Position numbers and translations under genes: made by a program. This document shows, one piece after another, positions 7,147-14,929 of a stretch of 26,121 nucleotides of DNA (position 1 is its first letter; each line of letters starts with the position of its first letter). The stretch comes from CAG-390 sp003523225 (GTDB lineage Bacteria; Bacillota; Clostridia; Oscillospirales; CAG-272), in NCBI GenBank assembly GCA_902461815.1, contig CABPZE010000027.1, forward strand, positions 1 to 26,121, given 5' to 3'. Under the pieces are notes generated by a model. The model saw only the letters and a program-made list of their open reading frames with translations, did not search any database and had not been told where the DNA came from.

Positions 7147-8277
7147 ATCTTTGTGCTGTCGTAGCTTTCGGTCTCTTATCATTGCCGCAAAGAGGGCGAA
7201 AATAAAGATAAGGGAAATGCGCAGTAGCGTCACGATAAATGTAAGCGGTATATAAGCCGCTTTGGTTGCGGGGAGCAGATTTGCCACTGCAATCAGACAT
7301 AGCCACAGCACTGCGGCGGAGCTGAGAGCCGCGATCCTTGATTTTGACGGCGGAAACGCCTTTATGAGGCGAAAGAAAGATACCGTTGCCGCCGAAAAAG
7401 CCAAAAGGCACAGTATATTTGTCAGTTGGGAAATTCTCGCAAGGATCAACCAAAGCTCGTAGCCTTCGATCGGAATTTCACCGGACATTGGGCTTTTTAT
7501 AGGTATTATAACATTTGTAAGAAGCAACGCCGAATAGACCGTCATAGAAACGGCGAATTCCGCAATTACCCGTTTTTTGCTTCCGGTTTTTTCGCGGAAG
7601 GAAAAGAACGAGGCAAATATAATCAGCAAAGCGCTAAGGGATAAGAAAACATCGAATAATATGCTGAAAGTGATACCTGTTTGCGCGATCAGGCGTATAT
7701 GCTTTGGCAACAGCAAAAGAGAGTTGTGCGACGCGCCTCCGATCGCCACTGCAATGTGAATATAGACAAGGAAGAAAAAATACCATGTGCAGAAAAGCAG
7801 AGGACGGCGGGAAAAAATACAGATAAGCTCTGCCACGATAAGCTCGGCGGTGAAAACCAGAAATGCCGGTGCGCTCAGGTATATTGCTGCTATTGCCGAT
7901 ATGAGCGCAACGGCAAAGAATATGTACGCAAATATCTTCCTGCCGTCGCGCATATCTATCAGCGGAGTCCTTGCGCACTCCTGCGGTTTATTACGGGCGT
8001 CGACGTTTGATTGGTGGGTCGCATACTCGCTTTCCGCCTCAAGCGGAGTCGCTGAGCCTTCATTACCGCATCCGTTTACAAGGCAGTCAAGGCTGACTCC
8101 GAATATCTCGCAAAGGCGTTGCAGCTTGTCAAGCTCCGGCACTGCCGTTCCGGTCTCCCATTTTGAGACCGACTGGCGCGAAACTCCGGCAAGCCCGGCA
8201 AGCTCCTCCTGCGAAAGCTGCTTTTCGCTTCTCAGCCGGTATATATTCTGACCGAGTATGAGGTTGGTTGGGTTCAT
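7123..8277 (-). CDS. XRE-family regulator with C-terminal multi-pass membrane domain
   Basis: A 384-residue protein. Residues about 6-68 form a Cro/C1-type helix-turn-helix (LSQEELAGLAGVSRQSVSKWE) with the common extension PELDKLQRLCEIFGVSLDCLV. After a linker of about 50 residues come roughly seven to eight hydrophobic segments with short loops. Membrane-bound XRE regulators of this kind are frequent in Clostridia and are thought to sense membrane or small-molecule signals, but the ligand is not known. The start at 8277 is chosen for its GGAGG site; the longer frame to 8352 would run through the promoter. Divergent from the dus operon. Confidence 0.88.
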   Translation of the reverse strand: MNPTNLILGQNIYRLRSEKQLSQEELAGLAGVSRQSVSKWETGTAVPELDKLQRLCEIFGVSLDCLVNGCGNEGSATPLEAESEYATHQSNVDARNKPQECARTPLIDMRDGRKIFAYIFFAVALISAIAAIYLSAPAFLVFTAELIVAELICIFSRRPLLFCTWYFFFLVYIHIAVAIGGASHNSLLLLPKHIRLIAQTGITFSILFDVFLSLSALLIIFASFFSFREKTGSKKRVIAEFAVSMTVYSALLLTNVIIPIKSPMSGEIPIEGYELWLILARISQLTNILCLLAFSAATVSFFRLIKAFPPSKSRIAALSSAAVLWLCLIAVANLLPATKAAYIPLTFIVTLLRISLIFIFALFAAMIRDRKLRQHKDIKTPDCR

Positions 8278-8319
8278 TTTTTCCTCCGTGTTCTGACCTG
8301 TGGGTCGTATTTCACTGAG

Positions 8320-8349
8320 ATTATACCACGTGGGCACATGCGGGGTCAA
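8320..8349 (-). promoter_or_regulatory. Promoter of the XRE-type gene with overlapping palindrome
   Basis: On the minus strand, TTGACC (8349-8344) and a perfect TATAAT (8325-8320) are 18 bases apart. The spacer holds CCACGTGG next to CATGTGCC, an operator-like palindromic block touching the -10 box, which would suit autoregulation by the encoded helix-turn-helix protein. Confidence 0.75.
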
Positions 8350-8462
8350 CATACCGGACTTTGAATGTTGTCAACTCACGGTTGCACCGTCAAAAAACGC
8401 CGCGCAAAATGACACTCTTACGCCATGACTGTCGCTTTTGGAGCGTGAGGTTCAAGTTTTTC

Positions 8463-8491
8463 TTGACGGACGGGGAAATATGTGATATCAT
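8463..8491 (+). promoter_or_regulatory. Promoter of the dus operon
   Basis: TTGACG (8463-8468) and TATCAT (8486-8491) are 17 bases apart. The leader to ATG 8532 is about 34 bases and lacks a strong Shine-Dalgarno site. A further TATAAT-like match (8492-8497) sits directly downstream and could be an alternative -10. Confidence 0.6.
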
Positions 8492-8531
8492 TATAATGAA
8501 GTAGTATGAAATAATTCCGGTTTGATTTATT

Positions 8532-9578
8532 ATGAAGATAAAAAATATAGACCTGCCGCACGGGCTGATGCTCTGCCCGATGGCGGGAGTTACCGACCGT
8601 GCTTTCCGTATCATCTGCGCGGAGCACGGAGCGGAGTACGCCGTTACCGAGATGGTTTCGGCAAAGGCGCTGGTATATGAGCAGCGGGGCAGGGCGGGAA
8701 CGCCCATACGCACTGCACCGCTGTGCCGGGTCGATGCGGCAGGCTCTGCTGACAATGACGCTCCTGACGCTCCGGTCTACCGCGGCATACCCACTGCCGT
8801 TCAGCTTTTCGGCGCGGAGCCGGAGTTTATCGCGGCGGCGGCAAAGCTGCTTTGCACCGGGAATTACCGTGGCTTTGCGGGGAGCCTCCCTGCCGCTATC
8901 GACATAAATATGGGCTGTCCGGTGCGCAAGGTCACATCAAACGGTGAGGGCTCGGCGCTTATGCGCGACCCCGGACTTGCCGCCGCGGTTGCCGCCGCGG
9001 CTGTTGAGGGCGCGGGCGGCTCTATTCCGGTGACGGTAAAGCTGCGCACGGGATGGGACAGCGCGCACATCAATGCCGTCGAGGTGGCGCGTGCAGTTGA
9101 GCGAGAGGGAGTTTCGGCGGTGTGCGTACACGCCCGAACACGTGAGCAGATGTACGCGCCGGGAATAGATCTTTCCGTGATAACCCGTGTGCGCGAGGCG
9201 ATCGGTGTGCCAGTTTTCGGCAACGGAGACATATCATCCGCGACCGACGCGCTGGATATGCTGAGGATGACAGGCTGCAGCGGAGTGGGCATTGCACGCG
9301 GGGCTATCGGAAACCCGTGGCTGTTTGCCGAGATCGCGGCGGCACTTGAAGGTGTTGAGTTTATTCCTCCGACTTCAGAGGAGCTGGTCGCCACCGCCGT
9401 GCGTCACGCCCGTCTTACCGTGGAATTCAAGGGCGAGGCGCGTGGATTTGCCGAGGCAAAGCCTCAGATAGCAAGATACATCCGCGGAATTCCGGGAGCT
9501 GTGAAGCTCCGTGACGGGATAATCCGCGCGACGACCTTATCCGAGGTGGAGGAAAAGCTCGGCGCTCTGCTTGACTGA
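8532..9578 (+). CDS. dus: tRNA-dihydrouridine synthase (DusB-like)
   Basis: A 348-residue flavoenzyme that reduces uridines in tRNA to dihydrouridine. The N-terminal FMN site PMAGVTDRAFR is at 16-26, and catalytic Cys129 lies in DINMGCPVRKVT. VKLRTGW, CVHARTREQMY and FGNGDI follow in the usual barrel order, and GIARGAIGNPWLF marks the phosphate-binding end. Two short insertions, about 60-85 and 108-120, are extra compared with the family core. The ribosome site before ATG 8532 is poor, but the family alignment begins here. An ECF sigma factor gene starts 16 bases after the stop and is probably on the same transcript. Confidence 0.93.
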   Translation: MKIKNIDLPHGLMLCPMAGVTDRAFRIICAEHGAEYAVTEMVSAKALVYEQRGRAGTPIRTAPLCRVDAAGSADNDAPDAPVYRGIPTAVQLFGAEPEFIAAAAKLLCTGNYRGFAGSLPAAIDINMGCPVRKVTSNGEGSALMRDPGLAAAVAAAAVEGAGGSIPVTVKLRTGWDSAHINAVEVARAVEREGVSAVCVHARTREQMYAPGIDLSVITRVREAIGVPVFGNGDISSATDALDMLRMTGCSGVGIARGAIGNPWLFAEIAAALEGVEFIPPTSEELVATAVRHARLTVEFKGEARGFAEAKPQIARYIRGIPGAVKLRDGIIRATTLSEVEEKLGALLD

Positions 9579-9594
9579 CTATCCGGGAGGAAGT

Positions 9595-10140
9595 ATGAAC
9601 GGACGGGAACAGGATCTGACTGCCGCATTTGAAAAGACGGTCCTTGAATACGAAAAGCCGGTATATAACTATGCTTTCTCGATCCTTGAAAAATGCGAGG
9701 ACGCAGAGGATGCGGTGCAGGAGACCTTTCTGCGGCTGTGGCGTATTTTCTGCCGCGGCTCTGAAATTTCGGCGGCATATGTTTTCCGGACTGCGCGAAG
9801 CTGTGCATACGACATTGCCCGGCGCAGAAGCCGTGTGCGACGAACAGAGGCTTTTTCCCTGACCGACGCAGAGGGGGACGAAATTGACATTGCAGACACG
9901 TCTCCAGATTCAGACCCCAGGGAATATTCCGAGCGCCGCCTACGCGCGGCAAGGGTGTGGGCAGCCATTGAAAGTATGTCGCCGTCCGACCGCGAGATAG
10001 TGGTGTTAAGGGACATAAACTGTCTTACATATTCCGAGATCTGTGCTGTCATGAAGCTGAACGCGGGGACGGTCAAAAGCCGTCTGCACCGCGCCCGTGA
10101 GCGGCTGGCGGTTCTTCTGCGTGACGAAAAAGATCAATAA
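9595..10140 (+). CDS. ECF-type RNA polymerase sigma factor
   Basis: A 181-residue sigma-70 family protein with only regions 2 and 4. Region 2 (about 14-80) includes DAEDAVQETFLRLWR; region 4 (about 118-171) includes LTYSEICAVMKLNAGTVKSR and the closing HRARERL. A 50-residue acidic linker separates them. The start at 9595 is fixed by GGGAGG eight bases upstream; the open frame extends into the end of dus but has no site. The following membrane protein is the likely anti-sigma partner. A GGAAC-N16-CGTT site lies between the two genes and may be its own promoter target. Confidence 0.93.
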   Translation: MNGREQDLTAAFEKTVLEYEKPVYNYAFSILEKCEDAEDAVQETFLRLWRIFCRGSEISAAYVFRTARSCAYDIARRRSRVRRTEAFSLTDAEGDEIDIADTSPDSDPREYSERRLRAARVWAAIESMSPSDREIVVLRDINCLTYSEICAVMKLNAGTVKSRLHRARERLAVLLRDEKDQ

Positions 10141-10155
10141 TATTCGCTCCAATGC

Positions 10156-10180
10156 GGAACTTTTTCCGCCGATCTGCGTT
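10156..10180 (+). promoter_or_regulatory. Possible ECF-sigma promoter and inverted repeat
   Basis: GGAAC (10156-10160) and CGTT (10177-10180) are 16 bases apart, the layout of many ECF promoters. The -35 part is also the first arm of a 6-bp inverted repeat, GCGGAA-CTTT-TTCCGC. A second, perfect 14-bp palindrome, ATTTTCCGGAAAAT, lies at 10210-10223 just before the next gene. Confidence 0.35.
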
Positions 10181-10235
10181 GTTTATAAATGGACGGGTGC
10201 GACCCTGAAATTTTCCGGAAAATGAGTGTAGTCAG

Positions 10236-10826
10236 ATGATAGATAAGATAGGTAAAGAAAATTCAGGCGGGAACGAAGCGCCGCTTGAACAGTTTGCCCG
10301 TGAGCTTCCGCCGGGCTTGCATGAACGGGTAATGGCTTCGGTCAGAGCCGACGTCGCGCGTATGGGCATTTACCGCCGACTGCGGCTTACCGCGCTGTTT
10401 GCGGCAGCTATGCTTTGTATATTCATTGTGTCATCGACGATGTGGGTATTGCCGACACTTGTGCGGAAAGATACAACAGACGGAGAGAGCTGCGAGCAGA
10501 CAAGTGTTTCTTCCGAAGCGGAAAATGAGGAGGGTATCTGCGGCTCCTCCGGCGAAAAGCAGGAGAGCTACGCCTCGGAGGCTGTGAGCGATCCGCAGGA
10601 CACCGCGCAGGCGGGGAATGAAACGCTTAAGGATCAGGCTGATGGCAATGAAACACACTCCGTAGATCAGTCGTCACAATGCTACGCCACCGCAGACAGC
10701 CCTAAAATCGGTGCGGCGGCAAGGGTGACAGCCGCCATATCCGGAGTCTTTGCGGCAGCTGCCGTGATACTTGTTGCCGTACAGCGCAAAAAAATGAAAT
10801 CTTACAAAGAAAGCAAAAAGGGATAA
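10236..10826 (+). CDS. Putative membrane anti-sigma factor
   Basis: A 196-residue protein. The cytoplasmic N-terminus (1-50) contains LPPGLHERVMASVRADVARM, a helix typical of proteins encoded next to ECF sigma genes in Firmicutes. TM1 is at about 51-73; an acidic, Ser/Glu/Gln-rich low-complexity external stretch covers about 78-158; TM2 is at about 163-182, followed by a basic tail. The external part has no recognisable fold, so it may act as a stalk or protease-sensitive linker. There is no zinc-binding HxxxCxxC motif. The start at 10236 has only a weak ribosome site. The assignment rests on gene position and the N-terminal helix. Confidence 0.62.
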   Translation: MIDKIGKENSGGNEAPLEQFARELPPGLHERVMASVRADVARMGIYRRLRLTALFAAAMLCIFIVSSTMWVLPTLVRKDTTDGESCEQTSVSSEAENEEGICGSSGEKQESYASEAVSDPQDTAQAGNETLKDQADGNETHSVDQSSQCYATADSPKIGAAARVTAAISGVFAAAAVILVAVQRKKMKSYKESKKG

Positions 10827-10828
10827 AA

Positions 10829-11986
10829 ATGATGAGTGTATCCGGAAATTCAAATAGCGGCAGGCTGACTGCCGCAGTGCCGGGCGGGCGTTCGTCGGCG
10901 CTTCTTGTATATACTCTTTCACACGCCGCAGTGGATCTTGCCTGCGGGTACATACTTTACGCCATGTGCAGGACGGGCGCTGTAAGCGCGGGCAATGCGG
11001 CGGCGCTTTTCCTGCTTTATAACACGCTGGCATTCGGATTGCAATTCATTATCGGCGCAGTCTGCGACCGCCGCGACTGCTGCCGCGCGACAGCGGTGGT
11101 GGGCTGTCTGCTTACCGCCGCCGGAGTGCTTGTCGGTTCGTCAGCTTCGGTCGCTACGGTGATACTTGTCGGCATAGGTAACGCCGCTTTCCATTCCGGC
11201 GGCGGGTGCGACACTCTGCGGCACACCGAAGGAATGTCGGGCAGCGGGATATTTGTTTCCTCGGGCGCGCTGGGGCTGGCGCTTGGGACGAAGCTCGGAG
11301 AGAGCGGAAAGCTTCCGGTCCATGCGGTGTTTGTGATAATGCTTTTTGCCGCAGCCGCCGTATTCCTTTTCTGCGGAGAAAAATATGCCGACGGCTCGGC
11401 GGTACCCTTCCGCGGTATGCCGCCGCTCGATTTTGAAAATACCCCACGGCGGCTGCTCCCGCTGATACGCGGAGAGATCGCGGCGGTATTTATCTGCCTT
11501 TTTGCTATCGTTGTGCGCTCATATACCGGATTTGCGGCGGTCTCGCCCGGCTTTGACGGTAAATTTGCATTCCTTTATGTCGCCTTCTGCGCCTTTGCGG
11601 GCAAGCTGGCGGGTGGAGTGCTTGCCGACCTTCTCGGTGCGCGGCGCGTGGGTGTGGCGTCTCTTGTTCTGTCCGTCCCGCTGTTCTGGCTGGGGGCGGA
11701 GAGAGGTATATTTTATCTTGCCGCCGTATTCCTTTTCAATATTGCCATGCCGATAACCCTTTGCACAGTTGCGCGCCGGCTTCCGGGGCATGAGGGCTTT
11801 GCTTTCGGACTCAACACCCTTGCCCTGCTTATAGGCTATATTGCCTCGCGCGCAGAGGTGTCCGCTCCGACAGCACGGATACTCACGCTCGTGCTTACGC
11901 TGATCGCCGCAGTGGTGGTCCTGCTTACAGTCTCTGACGAGCGTCCGGCAGCAGTCGCGAAGCCCGAAGAAAACAGCGCGGAATGA
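10829..11986 (+). CDS. MFS-like multi-pass membrane transporter
   Basis: A 385-residue integral membrane protein with about eleven to twelve hydrophobic segments. GIGNAAFHSGGGCDTLR after the fourth segment resembles the region seen in fosmidomycin-resistance (Fsr)-like MFS transporters, and DLLGARRVG in the second half resembles the cytoplasmic loop between helices 8 and 9 of MFS proteins. It begins two bases after the anti-sigma-like gene and shares a 4-base ATGA overlap with the next gene, so it belongs to the same operon. Substrate unknown. The regular MFS loop motif GxLaDrxGrr is only partly kept (GAVCDRRDCCRA). Confidence 0.7.
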   Translation: MMSVSGNSNSGRLTAAVPGGRSSALLVYTLSHAAVDLACGYILYAMCRTGAVSAGNAAALFLLYNTLAFGLQFIIGAVCDRRDCCRATAVVGCLLTAAGVLVGSSASVATVILVGIGNAAFHSGGGCDTLRHTEGMSGSGIFVSSGALGLALGTKLGESGKLPVHAVFVIMLFAAAAVFLFCGEKYADGSAVPFRGMPPLDFENTPRRLLPLIRGEIAAVFICLFAIVVRSYTGFAAVSPGFDGKFAFLYVAFCAFAGKLAGGVLADLLGARRVGVASLVLSVPLFWLGAERGIFYLAAVFLFNIAMPITLCTVARRLPGHEGFAFGLNTLALLIGYIASRAEVSAPTARILTLVLTLIAAVVVLLTVSDERPAAVAKPEENSAE

Positions 11987-12348
11987 GCGGCGCGTGGAGA
12001 ATACTCGGCATTTTCAGCCGTGCGCTGGCACTGACTGTCGCCATAGAGCTTCCGCTTTGTCTGTTGTTTTTTCGCAAGCCGGGCAGGCTCTGCCTCAGGG
12101 CGGCGCTTACGGTACTGCTTATGAATATTGTCACAAATCCGATACTTAACCTTGCACTGCTTCTGATATATCAGGCGTCCGGCAGCAGCCTCGCGGCATA
12201 TTATGCGGCGCTGGCTGTTGGTGAGGTCGCGGTCGTTGCCGTAGAGGCGACAATAATGCGCGCCGCTCTCGGAGCTTCCCGCCGCCGCGCCGCTATGGCT
12301 TCCGTCACGCTGAATGCCGCGTCGTTCTTGCTCGGGCTTCTTATCTGA
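11983..12348 (+). CDS. Small integral membrane protein
   Basis: A 121-residue protein with four predicted hydrophobic stretches (about 8-28, 38-64, 70-92, 103-120) and positively charged loops. Its start overlaps the stop of the transporter gene (ATGA), indicating translational coupling. No family is recognised; the NIVTNPILN motif inside the second segment is distinctive. It could be a partner of the upstream transporter. Confidence 0.7.
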   Translation: MSGAWRILGIFSRALALTVAIELPLCLLFFRKPGRLCLRAALTVLLMNIVTNPILNLALLLIYQASGSSLAAYYAALAVGEVAVVAVEATIMRAALGASRRRAAMASVTLNAASFLLGLLI

Positions 12349-12458
12349 ATAAGCCTATGATGTGTTTTGCAGGTGCATATTCATGTCGCTATCAGCCGCG
12401 TAAGATCCGCAGTGCTGATAAAATAAATTCCAATGAATCGTGAAAGGGGGGACAGAAA

Positions 12459-12704
12459 ATGAAGCTGTTTTCAGCGCTTATTCCTTCAAGGCTTGACGTT
12501 GTCTCAGGCCCTCTTGGCGGAGACATAGTTGTAGATACCATGATCTGCATAATTGCCGCCGTGGTCGTGCTTGCCGCCGCTGCTGCGGTCGGAATCGTAC
12601 TTATATCCCGCAAAAAGAAGTCACAGGAAAAAACCGTTGCTTCCGATTCACAGTCGGTTGACGAAAAAACAAAAACAGAAAATTCAGGTGAGGAAAGAAA
12701 ATGA
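12459..12704 (+). CDS. Single-TM small protein with MKLxSALxPxRLD motif, copy 1
   Basis: An 81-residue protein. The N-terminus MKLFSALIPSRLDVVSGP is shared in pattern with the next gene. One TM segment (about 28-49) follows, then a RKKK cluster and a polar tail of about 30 residues. The basic cluster right after the TM predicts the N-terminus outside and the tail in the cytoplasm. The ribosome site AAAGGGGGGA is unusually strong. The stop overlaps the next start by four bases. A possible promoter TTGCAG-17-TATCAG lies in the 110-base gap before it, but is weak. No family is recognised. Confidence 0.75.
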   Translation: MKLFSALIPSRLDVVSGPLGGDIVVDTMICIIAAVVVLAAAAAVGIVLISRKKKSQEKTVASDSQSVDEKTKTENSGEERK

Positions 12705-12922
12705 AACTGTTGTCTGCACTTCTGCCCGCGCGGCTTGACATTGCGCTTGAACCGTGGGAAACATATGACGAGGTAACACGTGTCGTCCAGGAGGTAGATC
12801 CCTCCGGGAACACGACAACGATCATTGTCGCGGCAGTGGTTCTGCTGCTTGCACTCGCTGCCGCCGCAGGTATAATATTTTCAGTTAAAAAGAGGAAAAA
12901 CAAAAATGTCAGTAAAGCTTAA
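12701..12922 (+). CDS. Single-TM small protein with MKLxSALxPxRLD motif, copy 2
   Basis: A 73-residue paralogue of the preceding protein: MKLLSALLPARLDIALEP, an acidic linker, a single TM (about 40-62), then KKRKNK. The two proteins match at nearly every position of the first 13 residues and in overall plan, but the linker and tail differ. It overlaps the upstream gene by 4 bases and the downstream nuclease-family gene by 17, so the three are translated as a coupled set. No known family; a tandem duplication with retained N-terminal motif suggests that this motif is functional, perhaps a binding or sorting segment. Confidence 0.75.
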   Translation: MKLLSALLPARLDIALEPWETYDEVTRVVQEVDPSGNTTTIIVAAVVLLLALAAAAGIIFSVKKRKNKNVSKA

Positions 12923-13682
12923 GGTATGCACTTTCAATCTCAGAGTTGAGGCGGCGTCGGACGGCATAAATACCTTTTCCAACCGTCGCGGACGGGTACT
13001 TGATACGATACGCGAGTATTCTCCCGATATCATCGGCTTTCAGGAGGCAAGCGACAATATGCGCGCGTGGCTTATTGATTCGCTTTCCGATTACACCGTC
13101 GTCGGCTGTGGCAGACTCTCCGACTGGAGAGGTGAATCGACAGTTCTTGCCTTCAAAAAGCATGAGTTTGAGCTTATCTCCCTTGAAAACCGCTGGCTTT
13201 CCGCCACGCCGGACATTCCCGGCTCGACATTTGGCGGAGATCAGAGCCGCTGTCCGAGAATACTGACCGCCGCCTGCCTCAAGCACGCAGACGCGGAAAA
13301 GCCTTTTATCTTTCTCAATACCCACCTTGACCACAAGGGCTCTACCGCACGGTTGCTTGGCGCGGTCGAGATAATGCAGTATCTTTCCGAGCGCGGATAT
13401 CACTTTGTCATTACCGGGGATATGAACGCAAAGCCCGACGCCCGCGAGATCGCCGCTTTCTGCGAGTTTGCTCCCTGCGGCAGTCCCGTAATCGACGCGA
13501 CCTCCGGACTTGGCGCGACCTTCCACGCCTTCGGTAAGCTCGCCGATCCGATAAAGATCGACTACATATTCACCGATATGAAGTGCGATCCCTCCGAGTC
13601 CTTCGTTGTTCCCAACGAGCCTGTGGACGGCGTGTACATCACCGACCATAATCCGGTCTGCGCTTATATTACTGCGGAATAA
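12906..13682 (+). CDS. Endonuclease/exonuclease/phosphatase (EEP) family protein
   Basis: A 258-residue metal-dependent phosphodiesterase of the DNase I/ExoIII/Mg-sphingomyelinase superfamily. The full catalytic set is visible: Asn11 (TFNLR), Glu47 (GFQEA), His140 (NTHLD), Asp172 and Asn174 (TGDMNAKP), Asp219 (KIDYIF) and the terminal Asp247-His248 pair (TDHNPV). There is no signal peptide or TM, so it is predicted cytoplasmic, though its operon partners are membrane proteins. The substrate could be a nucleic acid, phospholipid or sugar phosphate. AGAGGAAAAA precedes ATG 12906, and its stop shares one base with the next start (TAATG). Confidence 0.92.
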   Translation: MSVKLKVCTFNLRVEAASDGINTFSNRRGRVLDTIREYSPDIIGFQEASDNMRAWLIDSLSDYTVVGCGRLSDWRGESTVLAFKKHEFELISLENRWLSATPDIPGSTFGGDQSRCPRILTAACLKHADAEKPFIFLNTHLDHKGSTARLLGAVEIMQYLSERGYHFVITGDMNAKPDAREIAAFCEFAPCGSPVIDATSGLGATFHAFGKLADPIKIDYIFTDMKCDPSESFVVPNEPVDGVYITDHNPVCAYITAE

Positions 13683-14929
13683 TGAAAGAACCGTCAAAAT
13701 GCTCTTGCCGATGCGGGAAAAAGCGTTTGCTTGCCTCTGCGCTCATGCTCGGCGTTGCCGCACTGGCGATAGTTGCGGTTATTATTGCCGCAGTTGCCGC
13801 TTCGGATGCTGACAGCCGACCATACCGTGCGGAATTTTCCCGCCGGACGGACGTATTCACCGAGGAGACCACCAGCCGCTCCTCCGTAACGACCTCCGTG
13901 TCTGACAGCGAGACCGAGGCTGTGACCGAAAAGGTCCCCGCGGGACTTACCGAGGGCGCGTTTGTCTGCACACTTACGATGGAAAAGACCGCGTGGGAGG
14001 TGTCCGAAACTCCCAAGATCACACTTGAATTCGGTCTTACCGACGACAGCTACGGAGAGGGAAGCCTGAGGCTGCGCCTTTATTGCGCTGATTTTTATCT
14101 TTCCGACAGTATCTTCATTGAGGAATACACCTTTGACCTTCACGGCTTTGAAGGCAAAAATGCGCCGGACAGCGCGGAGCTTTCACTTATGCGCGGCAGT
14201 TTTACGGAGAAGGGAGCGGAGGACGAGACATCTGCCTCAGATGTACCGTCGGAATTTGCCTTCGGCAAGCTGTATCTTTCCTTTGAATTTATTCCTGACG
14301 AAGGGAATACCGTTTTCGGGTACGACGACTGGTATGAGGACGAGGATGACGACATGATCGACGAGGCGGATACCGAGGGGTTCTGGGTAGGAGGCTTCTG
14401 GTGCGCCTATTCGGTCACTCCCAACGAGATCGCCTTTGCGCGTCGGGACGTGGATTCCGGGGATTTCTTTGCCGAGCGGGTGATAAAGCAGTACCGCAGC
14501 GGAACGCTCGACGATGCGGAGCTTTGCCGGGCATATTACTTCCTGGCTTTTGGTGACTGCACATACATCAGCGCCACCTCTCCGATATCCACCGGCAGCA
14601 CTCTTCTCGGATATTACAGCAAGACTTTACGCGCCATTGCCCGCGAGCCGGTGAGCGACGAGGAAATACTTGCACTGGTGGCAAAGACCGGACCGTATCC
14701 TACCGAGCATGACGACAGCCTCGGCGTAAGTCAGACGCGCGCGCGGGAGCTTGCCATGCTGATACTCGGAGTCCTGAGGGATCAGGAGGTCGTTTCCGCC
14801 GACGAGTACGAGCGTGAGCTTGACAGCCTGAAGAATGAGGGAAATTTTGTGACCTCTCCGCCTGAATTCAACAGTGCTTTCAGAAAATATCGCAAACTTA
14901 TAGAGGAAAACGTTTTTACACATGGATAA
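13682..14929 (+). CDS. N-terminally anchored extracytoplasmic protein of unknown function
   Basis: A 415-residue protein. A Cys/Lys/Arg-rich N-terminus (CSCRCGKKR) precedes one TM (about 16-40) acting as an uncleaved anchor. A Ser/Thr/Glu-rich spacer (about 50-88) leads to a beta-rich domain (about 90-225) with alternating hydrophobic strands, then an acidic patch (YEDEDDDMIDEAD) and a helical C-terminal half. No catalytic motif or known domain is recognised. It begins on the last base of the EEP gene stop and overlaps the thioesterase start by eight bases. The three cysteines before the TM could bind a metal or the partner proteins. Confidence 0.75.
   Translation: MKEPSKCSCRCGKKRLLASALMLGVAALAIVAVIIAAVAASDADSRPYRAEFSRRTDVFTEETTSRSSVTTSVSDSETEAVTEKVPAGLTEGAFVCTLTMEKTAWEVSETPKITLEFGLTDDSYGEGSLRLRLYCADFYLSDSIFIEEYTFDLHGFEGKNAPDSAELSLMRGSFTEKGAEDETSASDVPSEFAFGKLYLSFEFIPDEGNTVFGYDDWYEDEDDDMIDEADTEGFWVGGFWCAYSVTPNEIAFARRDVDSGDFFAERVIKQYRSGTLDDAELCRAYYFLAFGDCTYISATSPISTGSTLLGYYSKTLRAIAREPVSDEEILALVAKTGPYPTEHDDSLGVSQTRARELAMLILGVLRDQEVVSADEYERELDSLKNEGNFVTSPPEFNSAFRKYRKLIEENVFTHG

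Noticed and set aside
12909..13697. Minus-strand frame of 262 codons opposite the EEP gene
   Set aside because: The plus-strand frame has every catalytic motif of the EEP family; the minus frame is a shadow.
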